A DNA stretch of 64,000 bases from Apostichopus japonicus (taxonomy: Eukaryota > Echinodermata > Holothuroidea > Aspidochirotida > Stichopodidae), in contig NC_092568.1 in NCBI RefSeq assembly GCF_037975245.1, positions 39,820,631 to 39,884,630 on the forward strand. The letters are read 5' to 3'. Numbering within the stretch: position 1 is the stretch's first letter; each line of letters starts with the position of its first letter. This document shows, piece after piece, positions 27,125 to 36,839 of this stretch. The notes beneath the pieces were generated by a model, which saw only the letters and a program-made list of their open reading frames with translations, did no database searches and had not been told where the DNA came from. A program made the position numbers and the translations under genes.

Positions 27125-27578
27125 GTAAGTTTTTTTTTAATTAAAATTGTAGAAACATGTCAGTTTCTATTCAACTTTTAAAAAACCATCATGCAAATCA
27201 GCTCCTTTAAATTCTTTATTTCCTTACACAATTTGAGTGAAATATGACACTTTTCACAACATTGATGACGCACAATTTAATCAATAACGTGCTTATCGAT
27301 TGTATGACTGGTAATGTCAATGGAGATAAAATGCTTCTTCTGAAATGAAGTTGTATGTACAACATTTTACCATTGATGGTATGATCTAGTGAGGTGTTGA
27401 GCGAAAAACAAGGAAAAGCTTAAAAAAAGCTAGTTGTATCAGTTAAACCATTAATGATATGGGCCAATGAAGTGATGAGATTTGAAATCACTGTGTTTAC
27501 ATTTTTACTGACTCTTGTCTATTGTGTGATGATTTTTTAAATTCTTCTTTCTATCTATTTGGTGTTGTTTTTTGGCAC

Positions 27579-29930
27579 CTGGTAATTTTTTTTGTGATTA
27601 TATTTGTAGATACGCGTCAGTTTCTATTCCCCTTTCAAAAACACTATCAGGCAAATCAATTCCTTCAAATTCTGTATTTCAATGAGTTAGTTAGTTGGTT
27701 CAGCTGTAATAAACTCACATTAATTGTGTTTTTGTTTCCAGACTTTCACTGCGATATGATGATTTGTTCTTTCTTTTTTCTATCTATGCCTTCTTTACAG
27801 AAGGGAAGTCTTTATCATGATTAACATTTGTAGATATAGATAATGATCCATTCCACTTTCAAAAAAGGCACCAGCGAAGTCAATTTCTTTTTATTCTTTA
27901 TATTTAAATGAAATGTGACAATTTTCACAACATTAGAAATTCAAAATTGACTAAATAACATGTTTATGGATAACTTTAATTGAAATTTCAATGAAGATGA
28001 ACCGATTGTTTGGAAATAAGATTGTAACTTTAATATTTAAATATGAATGTTATGAGTGAACCAGGGTTTGGGGGGAAAAAGAAACTAAAGGAAAAAACTA
28101 GTTGTTTAACTTTTTAGAAACTTAAATTTTAGAGTCACCGTGTTTGTGTTTTGACTAATTTTCTCTATTAAATATTGATTCGTTCTTTCCTTCTTTCTAT
28201 CTGTTTGTTTCTTTGCAGGCGGTAAGTAGTTATCATGATTATCGTTTGAAGAACAGTGTTATTAACCATTATGAAGGATAATATTTCCTGTTAATTCTTT
28301 ACTTTCATACACAATTTGAATAAAATTTTATAATTTGCCCAACATTGGTAACGCACAATTTTATACAAGTTTAATAACATGATTGTTGTTTAAATGATTG
28401 GCAACATCATTGAAGATAGATCGATTGTTCTGAAATATATTTATAACTGTAACATTAAGACATTAATAATATGAGCAAATTAGGGGATGAGCCACAACAG
28501 TGGAAAAGCTTAACAAAACTGATTGATTAAAATATAAACAACACTCGCAATTTGAAGTCGCTGTCTTTAAGTTTTTACTGATTTTTGTCTATTATTAAAT
28601 GATTTGTTACTTTTTTTCATACCTATTTGGGATTATTGCAGTTGTTAAGTTTTGTTTTAATTAAAATTTGTAGAAACATGTCAGTTTATATTCAACTCTT
28701 AAAAAACCATCATGCAAATCAGCTCCTTTAAATTCTTTATTTCCTTACACAATTTGAGTGAAATATTACAATTTTCACAACATTGATGACGCACAATTTA
28801 ATCAATAACATATTATCGTTTACATGGATCGCCATGATTGACGTTAGAAGATCAGTGTTATTATTTATTAACATGAATTAAATTAGTTCCTGTTAATTCT
28901 TCATTTTCATACACAATTTGATATGAAATTCTAAAATAATTTGCACAGCAATGGTAACCCACAATTTAATGCAAGTTTAAAAACATGTTTATCGATTAAA
29001 TAAATGGCAATGTCAATAAAGAGAAGAGCGACTGTTGCGAAATAAATTTATCAGTATAATATTCAACTATTGAAAGAATATGAGCTAGTGAAGTTACGAA
29101 CAGAAAACATGAAAAACATTCAGGAAAACTAGTTGTTTCAATTATAATATCTTACATTTTGTAGTCACTATGTTGTTGTTTTTACTGTTTTGTATATTAC
29201 ATGAAAATAGAACAATTGTTTTGAAATGATTTTTTTACTTTTACATTTAACCATTGATGATATGAGCTAGTGAGGTGATGAGACGAAAACTGTGGAAAAG
29301 TTCAGGAAATTAGTCTTTTGTCCTATAATAAATTGAAATTTAAAGTCACTGTATTTGTGTTTTTCCTTTTTCTTATCTATGATACGATGATTTGATCTTT
29401 CCTTTTTTATTTAATAGGGTCTTTAGAGCTGGTAAGCTTTCTTTCTTTTTTCATGATATACGTTGGTAGATACCTGTGATTATCTTTTCACCTTTAAAAA
29501 ATCTACCAGGGATGTCAATTTATGGTAATTCCTTTATTTTAATTTTGAATTAAATATTTTAATTTTTACAACATTGGTCACGCTAAAGTGATAACAAATG
29601 TCTATAAAGCTAGAACGATTGTTTTGAAATGACTTAGTTTTTCACAACATTGGCAATGCTCAATTTGAATACAATAACATTTCAATAGAATATATGAATG
29701 GCAAAGTCATTGAAGATAGAACGATTTTTTTAAATGAATTTGTTACTTTAACTTTTCAATGTTGATGATATGAGCCACAGAGATGATCATTCAAAAACAG
29801 GTTTTAGAAGACTGGTTTTGTCACTTAAAATGAACTTACATTTTAAATGTATTTGGGTTCTCTTTTGTTCTTCTCTATGATATAATGATTTAATTTTTCT
29901 TCTTTTTATCTAATCGTTTCTTTGCAGCTG
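27579..29930 (+). pseudogene. Degenerating microexon cassettes at the right end of the array
   Basis: Six cassettes: 27579 CTG (acceptor changed to AC, donor GTAATT), 27801 AAG (donor changed to GG), 28219 GCG (intact), 28642 TTG (donor changed to TT), 29429 CTG (unusual acceptor TTTAGAG, donor GTAAGC), 29928 CTG (intact). Unit bodies with no cassette occur at about 29190 and 30410. Damage concentrates here, with irregular spacing (219-784 nt), which contrasts with the uniform units to the left. Either this edge no longer contributes to the transcript and has drifted, or only the intact cassettes (28219, 29429, 29928) are used. The contrast itself argues that splice signals in the rest of the array are under constraint or frequent homogenisation. 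Confidence 0.6.
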
Positions 29931-30690
29931 GTAAGTTTCCTTCATGATAAACGCTTGCAGATACGTGTTATTATCTATTCCCCTTTTAAAGAATCCATCA
30001 GAGAAAGCAATTCATGTTATTGTTTTGATTTTCATATAAATTGTGAATGAAATATTTTAAGTTTTACAACCATGATAGCTATATTAATACGTTTATTGAT
30101 TATATTAATGGTAATGTCAATGAAGATAATATTAGTATGTAATCGCTCTTAAAAGAAACTACAAGGGAAATAAATTCCCTATAATCCTTTATTTTCATAG
30201 ACAATTTGAAGGAAATGTTAAATGTTCACAACTTTAGAAATAGATAATATACAAGTTTTATTGATTTTTTTATGATATGAGCTAGTGAGCGCTAACAGGG
30301 AAAAAGCTTAAGAAACCTTGTTGTTTTTGTTAAAAATAAACCTCCTTTTTAAATTTACTGTGTTTGTGATTGTTTATGCTTTTTATCTATTGTACGATTT
30401 GTTCTTTACGTTTGTAGTTACACGTCATTATCTATTCCACCTTCAAAGACATCACCAGGGAAATCAATTCCTGTTAATCCTTTATTTTCATACATAGTTT
30501 AAATGTAATATTATATATTTCACAAAATTGGAAACTCAAAATTTAATTCAATAACATGTTTATCGCTTATATGAATGGCAGTGTCAAAGAAGAACTGTAA
30601 TGTTTATCTATTGATGATAATTATGAGTTAGTGAGGTGATGTGCCAAAACCAGCGTAAAAAATACGGAAAACTAGTTGTTTCAGTTTTAT

Positions 30691-31689
30691 TTAAAGAGAA
30701 ATAAACCCTGGGGTTTTGGAGTGACCTCATAGAAGAGACTAACATTCTTCCCCCAGCCCACCCCTGTGGAATAACTAGTCAAAACTACCTTGCCCTGAAT
30801 TTCCAGGAATTTTCTAATTATGGTTTCCACACTTACTGTGTTGGCGGCTTTTATGTTAATTTCAATAACGATAACGCTTCAAAACTTAAGTAAGAGAGCC
30901 ACATCGTAAGTTAAACAATTCCCTTCTCTGCATATGAATTGTACACAATTGTACCATCGGAGATTGTTGGGAAGTTGATGTAAAATACCGGAGTGCAAAC
31001 ATTTGGTTGTGTAAACATGAGAGAGAAGGAAGGAGCAGGGAAGGGAAACTATATTAAGTTATTTCTGACAGGAAAAGTTATCCAGAGAAACTAGAACGTA
31101 CTAAAGCAGCACGTAGCAGAACTGTTACTTGTGTTGGCAGTACTAGCACCAGAGTAACTGTCACGGCCACAGATGCGGTCTGTTTAGCAAGCCTTAGTTC
31201 TCGTTGTATCAGTTCCTCCACTGTGTATTCATGCTCGAATTTAGCAGTCAAGTCTAAATGCATCAATGTTCTCTTTAACAAAAAGTGCTGAGTCCGGAAA
31301 GTGTTTCAGAGGAAAAGTTTGACTGCATATTGCCTTAGTTATCGGCGCGTAGGATATGTTAGATAGGTTTCAATGTCGTGTAATTACAGCCGTCGTAAAA
31401 CCCAATATATTTTTTTAAAAAAACGTTCACACTCAAAAACTATTTTCTACTGTAAAACATTTTAGAATGTATTATATTAGAGAAACAGACTATATATCTA
31501 ACACAATATATTTCTTTCTTTTTTCTTGTGCAATTTTAATTATTGTTGTAATTGGTAACACTTTTTCTGTTGAAATGCGATATGTTGCTCGCTTACGTCG
31601 TGAAAAGTCGGAATTCAAACAAATATGACGAATGCCATGGGTGACAATTAAATCGACTCTTAAGATGAAAGAAATATTTCCAAGCATTC
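30691..31689. other. Non-repetitive stretch right of the array
   Basis: No gene is supported. A 67-codon minus frame (31281-31078) and a 65-codon minus frame (31687-31490) have no recognisable features. The array similarity stops near 30690 after TCAGTTTTATTTAAAGAG. Confidence 0.5.
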
Positions 31690-31739
31690 TTGTTGCTTCT
31701 GTTGAAAAGAGCCTACTACAAAACGGTGTTCTCTAAGCA

Positions 31740-31870
31740 GAATAAGGCTAGGGTTAAAAATTCCTTTAAGCTAACATTTGAAAGTCACTGCGTTTGTGCT
31801 TGTTTTTTTTTTTTATATCTGTTTTTTAATGGTTTGTGCTTTTATTCTTTCTATCTATATACCCGATCCC
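31740..31870 (+). repeat. Isolated remnant of a microexon-array unit
   Basis: GAAAGTCACTGCGTTTGTG, then a T-rich tract and TTATTCTTTCTATCTAT, matches the pre-acceptor half of the array unit. The CAG-NNN-GTAAGT cassette is missing. It shows the array once extended to within ~150 bp of the candidate terminal exon at 31972. Confidence 0.6.
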
Positions 31871-31971
31871 CAAAAAGGGGAAATATGTGTGTGTTTCTAA
31901 TAGGAGACTGAACTGCCTTATTTGGATTTTAATCTGCTTATTTTATCTCAGTGTTTTCTTCGCATTTACAG

Positions 31972-31986
31972 GGCCGCAAAATTTGA
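31972..31986 (+). CDS. Candidate terminal coding exon of the microexon gene (GRKI-stop)
   Basis: A pyrimidine-rich tract ending CGCATTTACAG precedes GGC CGC AAA ATT TGA. In the phase proposed for the microexons this reads Gly-Arg-Lys-Ile-stop. An AATAAA motif at 32169 could serve for polyadenylation. A decayed array-like stretch (about 31760-31860) lies just upstream, so the array once reached here. The Gly-Arg-Lys ending resembles a peptide-amidation signal, but the extra Ile and the absence of any signal-peptide evidence make that speculative. Another 3' exon, or one outside the window, is possible. Confidence 0.25.
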   Translation, partial: GRKI

Positions 31987-32501
31987 GAGAGAGACTTGCA
32001 GGTATTGAAATGTTTGCCTACTGGTATCGATGAGGTGATATCCTTTAGCTACATATAATTATATGCTTTTGAATGAATCTTGAATGAAATTCAATTATGT
32101 TGGTTTGCTTGAAGATGTAAAGGCTTTTGAAAGAAACGCGAATAATGGGAATTAAAATGACACACACAAATAAAATACATCGAAGCATCATACTTCATAG
32201 TGACACAGAATTGAGTATGATCACCATGGCCTTTACAATATAGCAGAGTAACAAACCTATAGAGTGAAAAACCGTGTAGCGATACAAACTTCAAAATATA
32301 GCACTAACTGAATGTATTTGTCATGTGCATTTGATTTCGTATGAAAATAAGCAAAACAATTAACTGTATAAATCTTCACTTCTAAAGAAAAGGAAAAAAC
32401 AAAGCAAGCATTGTTAAAGTAGAAAATGAAAGGAATATCAAAAAGATTGATATGAATGATGAATTGAGGAGCCAAAAGATCAAAAAAAAAAATAATTAAA
32501 A

Positions 32502-32503
<2 letters not shown>

Positions 32504-32554
<51 letters not shown>

Positions 32555-32590
32555 TATATACATATATATATACATATATATATATATATA
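32504..32590. repeat. (AT)n microsatellite
   Basis: Nearly pure TA dinucleotides with three ACATATAT interruptions. Open frames across it (IYIYIY) are not genes. Confidence 0.95.
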
Positions 32591-32736
32591 ACTCTGTTGT
32601 CTGAAGATCGCTATAACGCGTGAAACTCCGAGTTACAACTATTAGTGTTCCACTAGTCTCATCTAGTATCAACATATATTCCGCTCTGTCCAATGGACAT
32701 AGAGCACTCTGCGCCAAGATAGACGCCAACCTACTC

Positions 32737-32911
<175 letters not shown>

Positions 32912-33329
32912 ACGAAAATCCACGTTTACTTCAAAAGAAAATATTATGAGAGAAAACCAGAGAAATAAGATATGACTCATAATTGACAAATAAGGAGTAA
33001 GTTTTAGAAAATATATTGGAATTTTCGCTCCCCCTGGGACCTTCGTCAGCAATACTTGGCAGTCGAATGAAAAGTACAAAGTGTAACACAATGAAAGTAT
33101 GACGCTAGATAAGTGTAAGTTGCATTGATGGAATTAAAACCAAATAAACCATGATTATACAGGAAGCGGATTAAGGAGCAAAGAACGGATTACATATGCT
33201 TGTAAAACTGATAGTTGTTAAGGGGTCCCAAGTCTTTGTTGAGGCCGGTGATGTGAGACTTAATACGAAAGATCCAATCGATTTATTTACGTTTACGTAC
33301 ATTAGCTGATTTGAAGTTCGAGGCAATTA

Positions 33330-33484
33330 AAATACATTTTATGTTTTGAGAGAATGACTATGAAGGTTGAAATGTTCGGAAACTGGGAATCCTGCAAAGT
33401 TATCACGAGTAGATTTTTTCGTGATTATTAAAACGTAAGCGGAACCGGGAACCTGTTTCAACTACATAATTGCCCTCTTTGCAA
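33330..33484 (-). pseudogene. GIY-YIG endonuclease fragment of a Penelope-like element
   Basis: Minus-strand frame KEGNYVVETGSRFRLRFNNH matches the start of a Penelope GIY-YIG domain (usual form YVGETG ... R..NH). After a one-base shift near 33420 it continues STRDNFAGFPVSEHFNLHSH, the family's C-terminal helix region. The family nicks target DNA for retrotransposition. A Val replaces the usual Gly in YVGETG and the frame is broken, so it is inactive. No reverse transcriptase lies beside it. Confidence 0.7.
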
Positions 33485-33583
33485 AGTACAAAGAGGGCAA
33501 TTATGTAGGTGAAACAACTATCAGTTCTACAAGCATATGTAACCCGTTGTTTGCTCCTTAATCCGCTTCCTGTATAGTCATGG

Positions 33584-33589
<6 letters not shown>

Positions 33590-33642
<53 letters not shown>

Positions 33643-33661
33643 ATATATATATATATATATA
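33590..33661. repeat. (TA)n microsatellite
   Basis: About 70 bp of TA dinucleotides with one TTTATAAT interruption. Confidence 0.95.
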
Positions 33662-35529
33662 TGGTTTACATTTAGGTCATGTGACAATTCATACCTCTAA
33701 GGGCCTTCATGCGGCCATTTTTGGTTAACCTATACCCAAAGGTCATGAAATATCCCTTTAATGTGGTATATGTCAACACAGGCACACTAAAGTATATTAT
33801 TACGTATGGGAGATATAGGTAGTATGCCAGTTTGCATATACACATATATGGAATAGCAAAATCACTAAGTCACACTTATAGGTGGCTGTTATGAAATTCT
33901 ACCAGTGGTGTCCTGTAAATGGTGTAGGTTGATTTGATGATCGGGGGGGGGGGGAGGGTGTTGAGGAGGGCATGGATGGGAGGTATTGGCGTAGTGTTAA
34001 TCATGCAGGCACGTAGCCAGAAGTTTGACAAGAACATGGAGCAGGGGGTGGAGGGATAGTGAATCATGGTTTCTGGACACCGAAACTAAATGCGCAAGTC
34101 ACAATACCTGGGAGAGGTTGGAAAGGGGTGTATACCCCCATACTTATTTAATCTTGGAGTTTCAAATATATTAACATTGACAGTGATATTTCAGCTCAGT
34201 TTGTAACTTAAAAATTAGCTCGAGGCGAGTCCTTATTATAAATGCACGAAGCGATAGAGGGGAAGGAGTTTTTTAATGACGCAATATATAACCGAATACT
34301 GTGCTCGAAGGTATTGCTTTTTCTCAATTTGCAATGATTTTAATGAGGAAACTTTCTCATATCTGGCATGTAAGCTTGAAAGCATTGTATGGATATTGTC
34401 TATAAAAATTTCTCAAATTGGGCATGTAAACTCGAAAACGTGTTTCATCTGATTCCTGAAAGTAGAAACGAATTTGGAACAATATTATTGAAATCAATAG
34501 TGGTGCTTCTCAGATGTGAATATTGAATAAGCACTTGTATACGTGACGGTGACGTTGTTTGATAGGATAAACGTAGGCGAAGTACTTCAAAATGGGAGGC
34601 AATTTCTTAATTCAATTCAATTCAAACTTTCTCAAGTTTTGCAAGTTAGTTAAAATATGTGTTTTATTAAATTCCTGAAAGTACAAAGGAGTTTTGGAAT
34701 ATTTTTGGGGAAATATATATATTGGTGTTTCACAGATTTAAATTACGATACATGACTTTCTTCGATATAGCTGTGCTATAGCATGTAGCAGGCGTGGGCT
34801 CGATTCGTCCAGAAGTTCGTTAATGTTTACTAACATTGTGAATTTGGTCAAGGAGCCAGAATTAGGTACATAGAAATAGTTTTAACATACAATTAAAGTT
34901 TTGAAAAGCAATCTCTGAACTAAGAACGCAAGGACGAAACTAGATTTGACTCCGGGTTATCTGACTTACATGGTCGTCCTCAGTACCACAATGTGACTCT
35001 CGTGGTTTCTGACTTCCATTGTCTTCCACACTACTACAGTGTGACTATGGATATCTGACTAACATTGTCTTCCTCACTACCACAATGTGACTCTGGTGGT
35101 ATATCTGACCTCCAGCGTCTTCCTCGATACTGCAATGAGACTCTGGAGTATATGACTTTAATTATCTCCTCCATTGCCTTCCACAATACCGCATTGTGAC
35201 TCTTTGGTTATCTGAGGTCCATTGTCTTCTTCACTATTGCAATGTGTCTCTGGGGGTATCTGTAAAATAGCCAAATACATGAGACAAGTACTCAAAACAA
35301 ATTTGGTCACACGTGCACTCACTCGAAGAATTCAATGAGGTAGATAAACATACACACATGTCTAATTAGTAAACTTCTACATGTGACAGATACACTAGCA
35401 AAACATGTTGGCTTTTATGTTTTGAGAGAGCAAAGATATTTTATGACCCAGTGAATTAAAGACTGCAAATTCTTTGATAAGCTACCAACTGAGATGTCCA
35501 GGTCCAAGTTTTAGTTTTCTCATTTCATG
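33662..35529. other. No gene recognised
   Basis: AT-rich sequence with a short G run at 33943-33953. Between about 34960 and 35260 a ~50-60-bp degenerate motif (CTGACTTACATTGTCTTCCTCACTACCACAATGTGACTCT-like) recurs five or six times as a small minisatellite. No coding frame is supported. Confidence 0.5.
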
Positions 35530-35531
35530 TA

Positions 35532-36837
35532 CCCAGCAAAAAATGTACCCTAATTTTACCGCGGTAAACTATGGTAAATGTGTGGTAAATAGGGTAAATG
35601 TGTGGTAAAATTGTGGTAAAATCAACCGCGGTACATTTACCGCATTTTTACCATGTTATTACCGCGGTAAAAGTAGGGTAAAAGTGCGGTACATTTACCG
35701 CGGTAAATTAAAAACGTAATTTGGGATGAGACAGCAATTAATTTTTTTTTCATTATTAGGGACAACCTAAAAGCCTTTAAAATGAAAAAAGAACTATATA
35801 AACTAGCACACATGAGGCATCTATAGCTTCTGTGCCTCAACACTCTGGCACACAAAAATTGACCAATCAGTGTCCTCAGATTTGGGTATTCTCTGTCAGG
35901 TCCATTAAATGACTTGACAAGTCTATGTATCTATATCTTTTCATTTAAAACAAGTCTTTGAGGACAATAAGAGATCAAAAGTCCAATCTGGACTACCAAT
36001 TAAGTCAAAAGAAGAGAGTCAGGAATCACACCAGCTAGGGTAATTGAAATACAACAAAGCTTTCTCATGTGTGAAACCTCCATGGATTTGATGATTTAAA
36101 AACTGTTGCATGCTACAACTGTGGACTTACATGTCAGGCATATACAACCATTACAATAAGGGTAAAGGCATATAGTCAAACTATGATACAGTACACTGAT
36201 GGGTGAAATTCAAAGAAATATATGGTGTACATGCTGATTGAAATTAGGACAAAATCATGCTCAATCTGAGGTAAAACTGTCCTACAATTAGTGTAAAATC
36301 ATGGTAAACTGAATTAAAACTAAGGTAAAAGCGTGGTAAATCTACGGTAAAATTGGGGTAAAAGCGTGGTAAATTGAGGTAAAACCAAGGAAAAAGTGTG
36401 GTTATAATATACGGTAAAATTTAGGTAAAAAAACGGTAAAACTGTGGTAGATTTAGGGTAAAAGTGTAGTAAATGCGTGGTCAATCTAGGGTAAAATTGG
36501 GGTAAAAGAACGGTAAAGCGTGGTAAAATACGGTAAACTGAGGTAAAACTAAGGAAAAAGCGTGGTAAATATACGGTAAAATTGGGGTAAAGAACGGTTA
36601 AACTGTGGTAAATTTGGGGTAAAAGCGTAGTTAAAGTGTAGTAAAAGCGCGGTAAAAGTATGGTAACACCGTGGTAAATTTGTGGTAATTTACTGCGGTA
36701 AACCGCGGTTTACCGCGTCCATAGGACCAAAACACCGCGGTAATGTACAACAAATTTACCGCGTTTTTACCCCGGTTTTACCGTGGTAAAAGTGTGGTAT
36801 GTTACCGCGGTAAATTTGTGGTAAATTTTTTCCTGGG
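35532..36837. mobile_element. TIR element built of GGTAAA / TTTACC repeats
   Basis: Ends are inverted: CCCAGCAAAAAATGTACC at the left and the complement of GGTAAATTTTTTCCTGGG at the right. TA dinucleotides flank it (35530-35531 and 36838-36839), as expected for a mariner-like non-autonomous element. Both ends hold dense degenerate repeats of GGTAAA with variable 4-6-base spacers (GTGT, GCGT, TTGGG), plus ACCGCGGTAAA palindromes. The right array (about 36262-36830) is longer than the left (about 35545-35710). The middle is unique and has no coding frame. Confidence 0.7.
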
Positions 36838-36839
36838 TA

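Larger units (their letters stand above)
1..30690 (+). repeat. Tandem array of ~410-bp units, each carrying a 3-nt splice cassette
   Basis: About 65 related units run head to tail from the first base to about 30690. Each has a conserved intron-like body: after GTAAGT come ATGATTAACGTTTGTAGAT, then CCCCTTTCAAAGAAACCACC, CCTGTTAATTCTTTA, ACACAATTTGAATGAAAT and AGCTAGTGAGGTGATGAGC. The unit ends with AAAGTCACTGTGTTTGTG, a TACTAAC/TACTGAC-like possible branch point, a long pyrimidine tract and TTCGTTTCTTTGCAG. The three bases between CAG and GTAAGT are a candidate exon. Cassette spacing is mostly 370-430 bp and depends on slot: slot 8 to 9 is 372, 370, 370 and 377 nt in four copies. Units fall into 11 types recurring every ~4.5 kb. 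The left end lies outside the window and the right end is degraded. A satellite with incidental splice signals is the alternative. Confidence 0.95.

Noticed and set aside
88-29930. Zero-length recursive splice sites (AG directly followed by GT)
   Set aside because: In the cassettes exactly three bases separate AG and GTAAGT, and these differ by slot and are kept between blocks. A few cassettes starting GTG or GTC create an AG-GT by chance.
1-30690. CRISPR-like or protein-coding tandem array read directly from ORFs
   Set aside because: The units are ~410 bp with no short repeat/unique spacer pattern, and the 60-100-codon frames inside them (for example two near-identical 64-codon frames at 11974 and 16487) only reflect copied intron-like sequence.
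31078-31281. 67-codon minus-strand frame with a hydrophobic centre
   Set aside because: No homology I recognise, no start context or splice signals, and its length is near chance for this composition.
32600-32700. Hammerhead ribozyme in the Penelope-like remnant
   Set aside because: The minus strand has a GATGAG ... GGAAC string, but the CUGAUGA and GAAA core is not intact and no convincing stems are visible.
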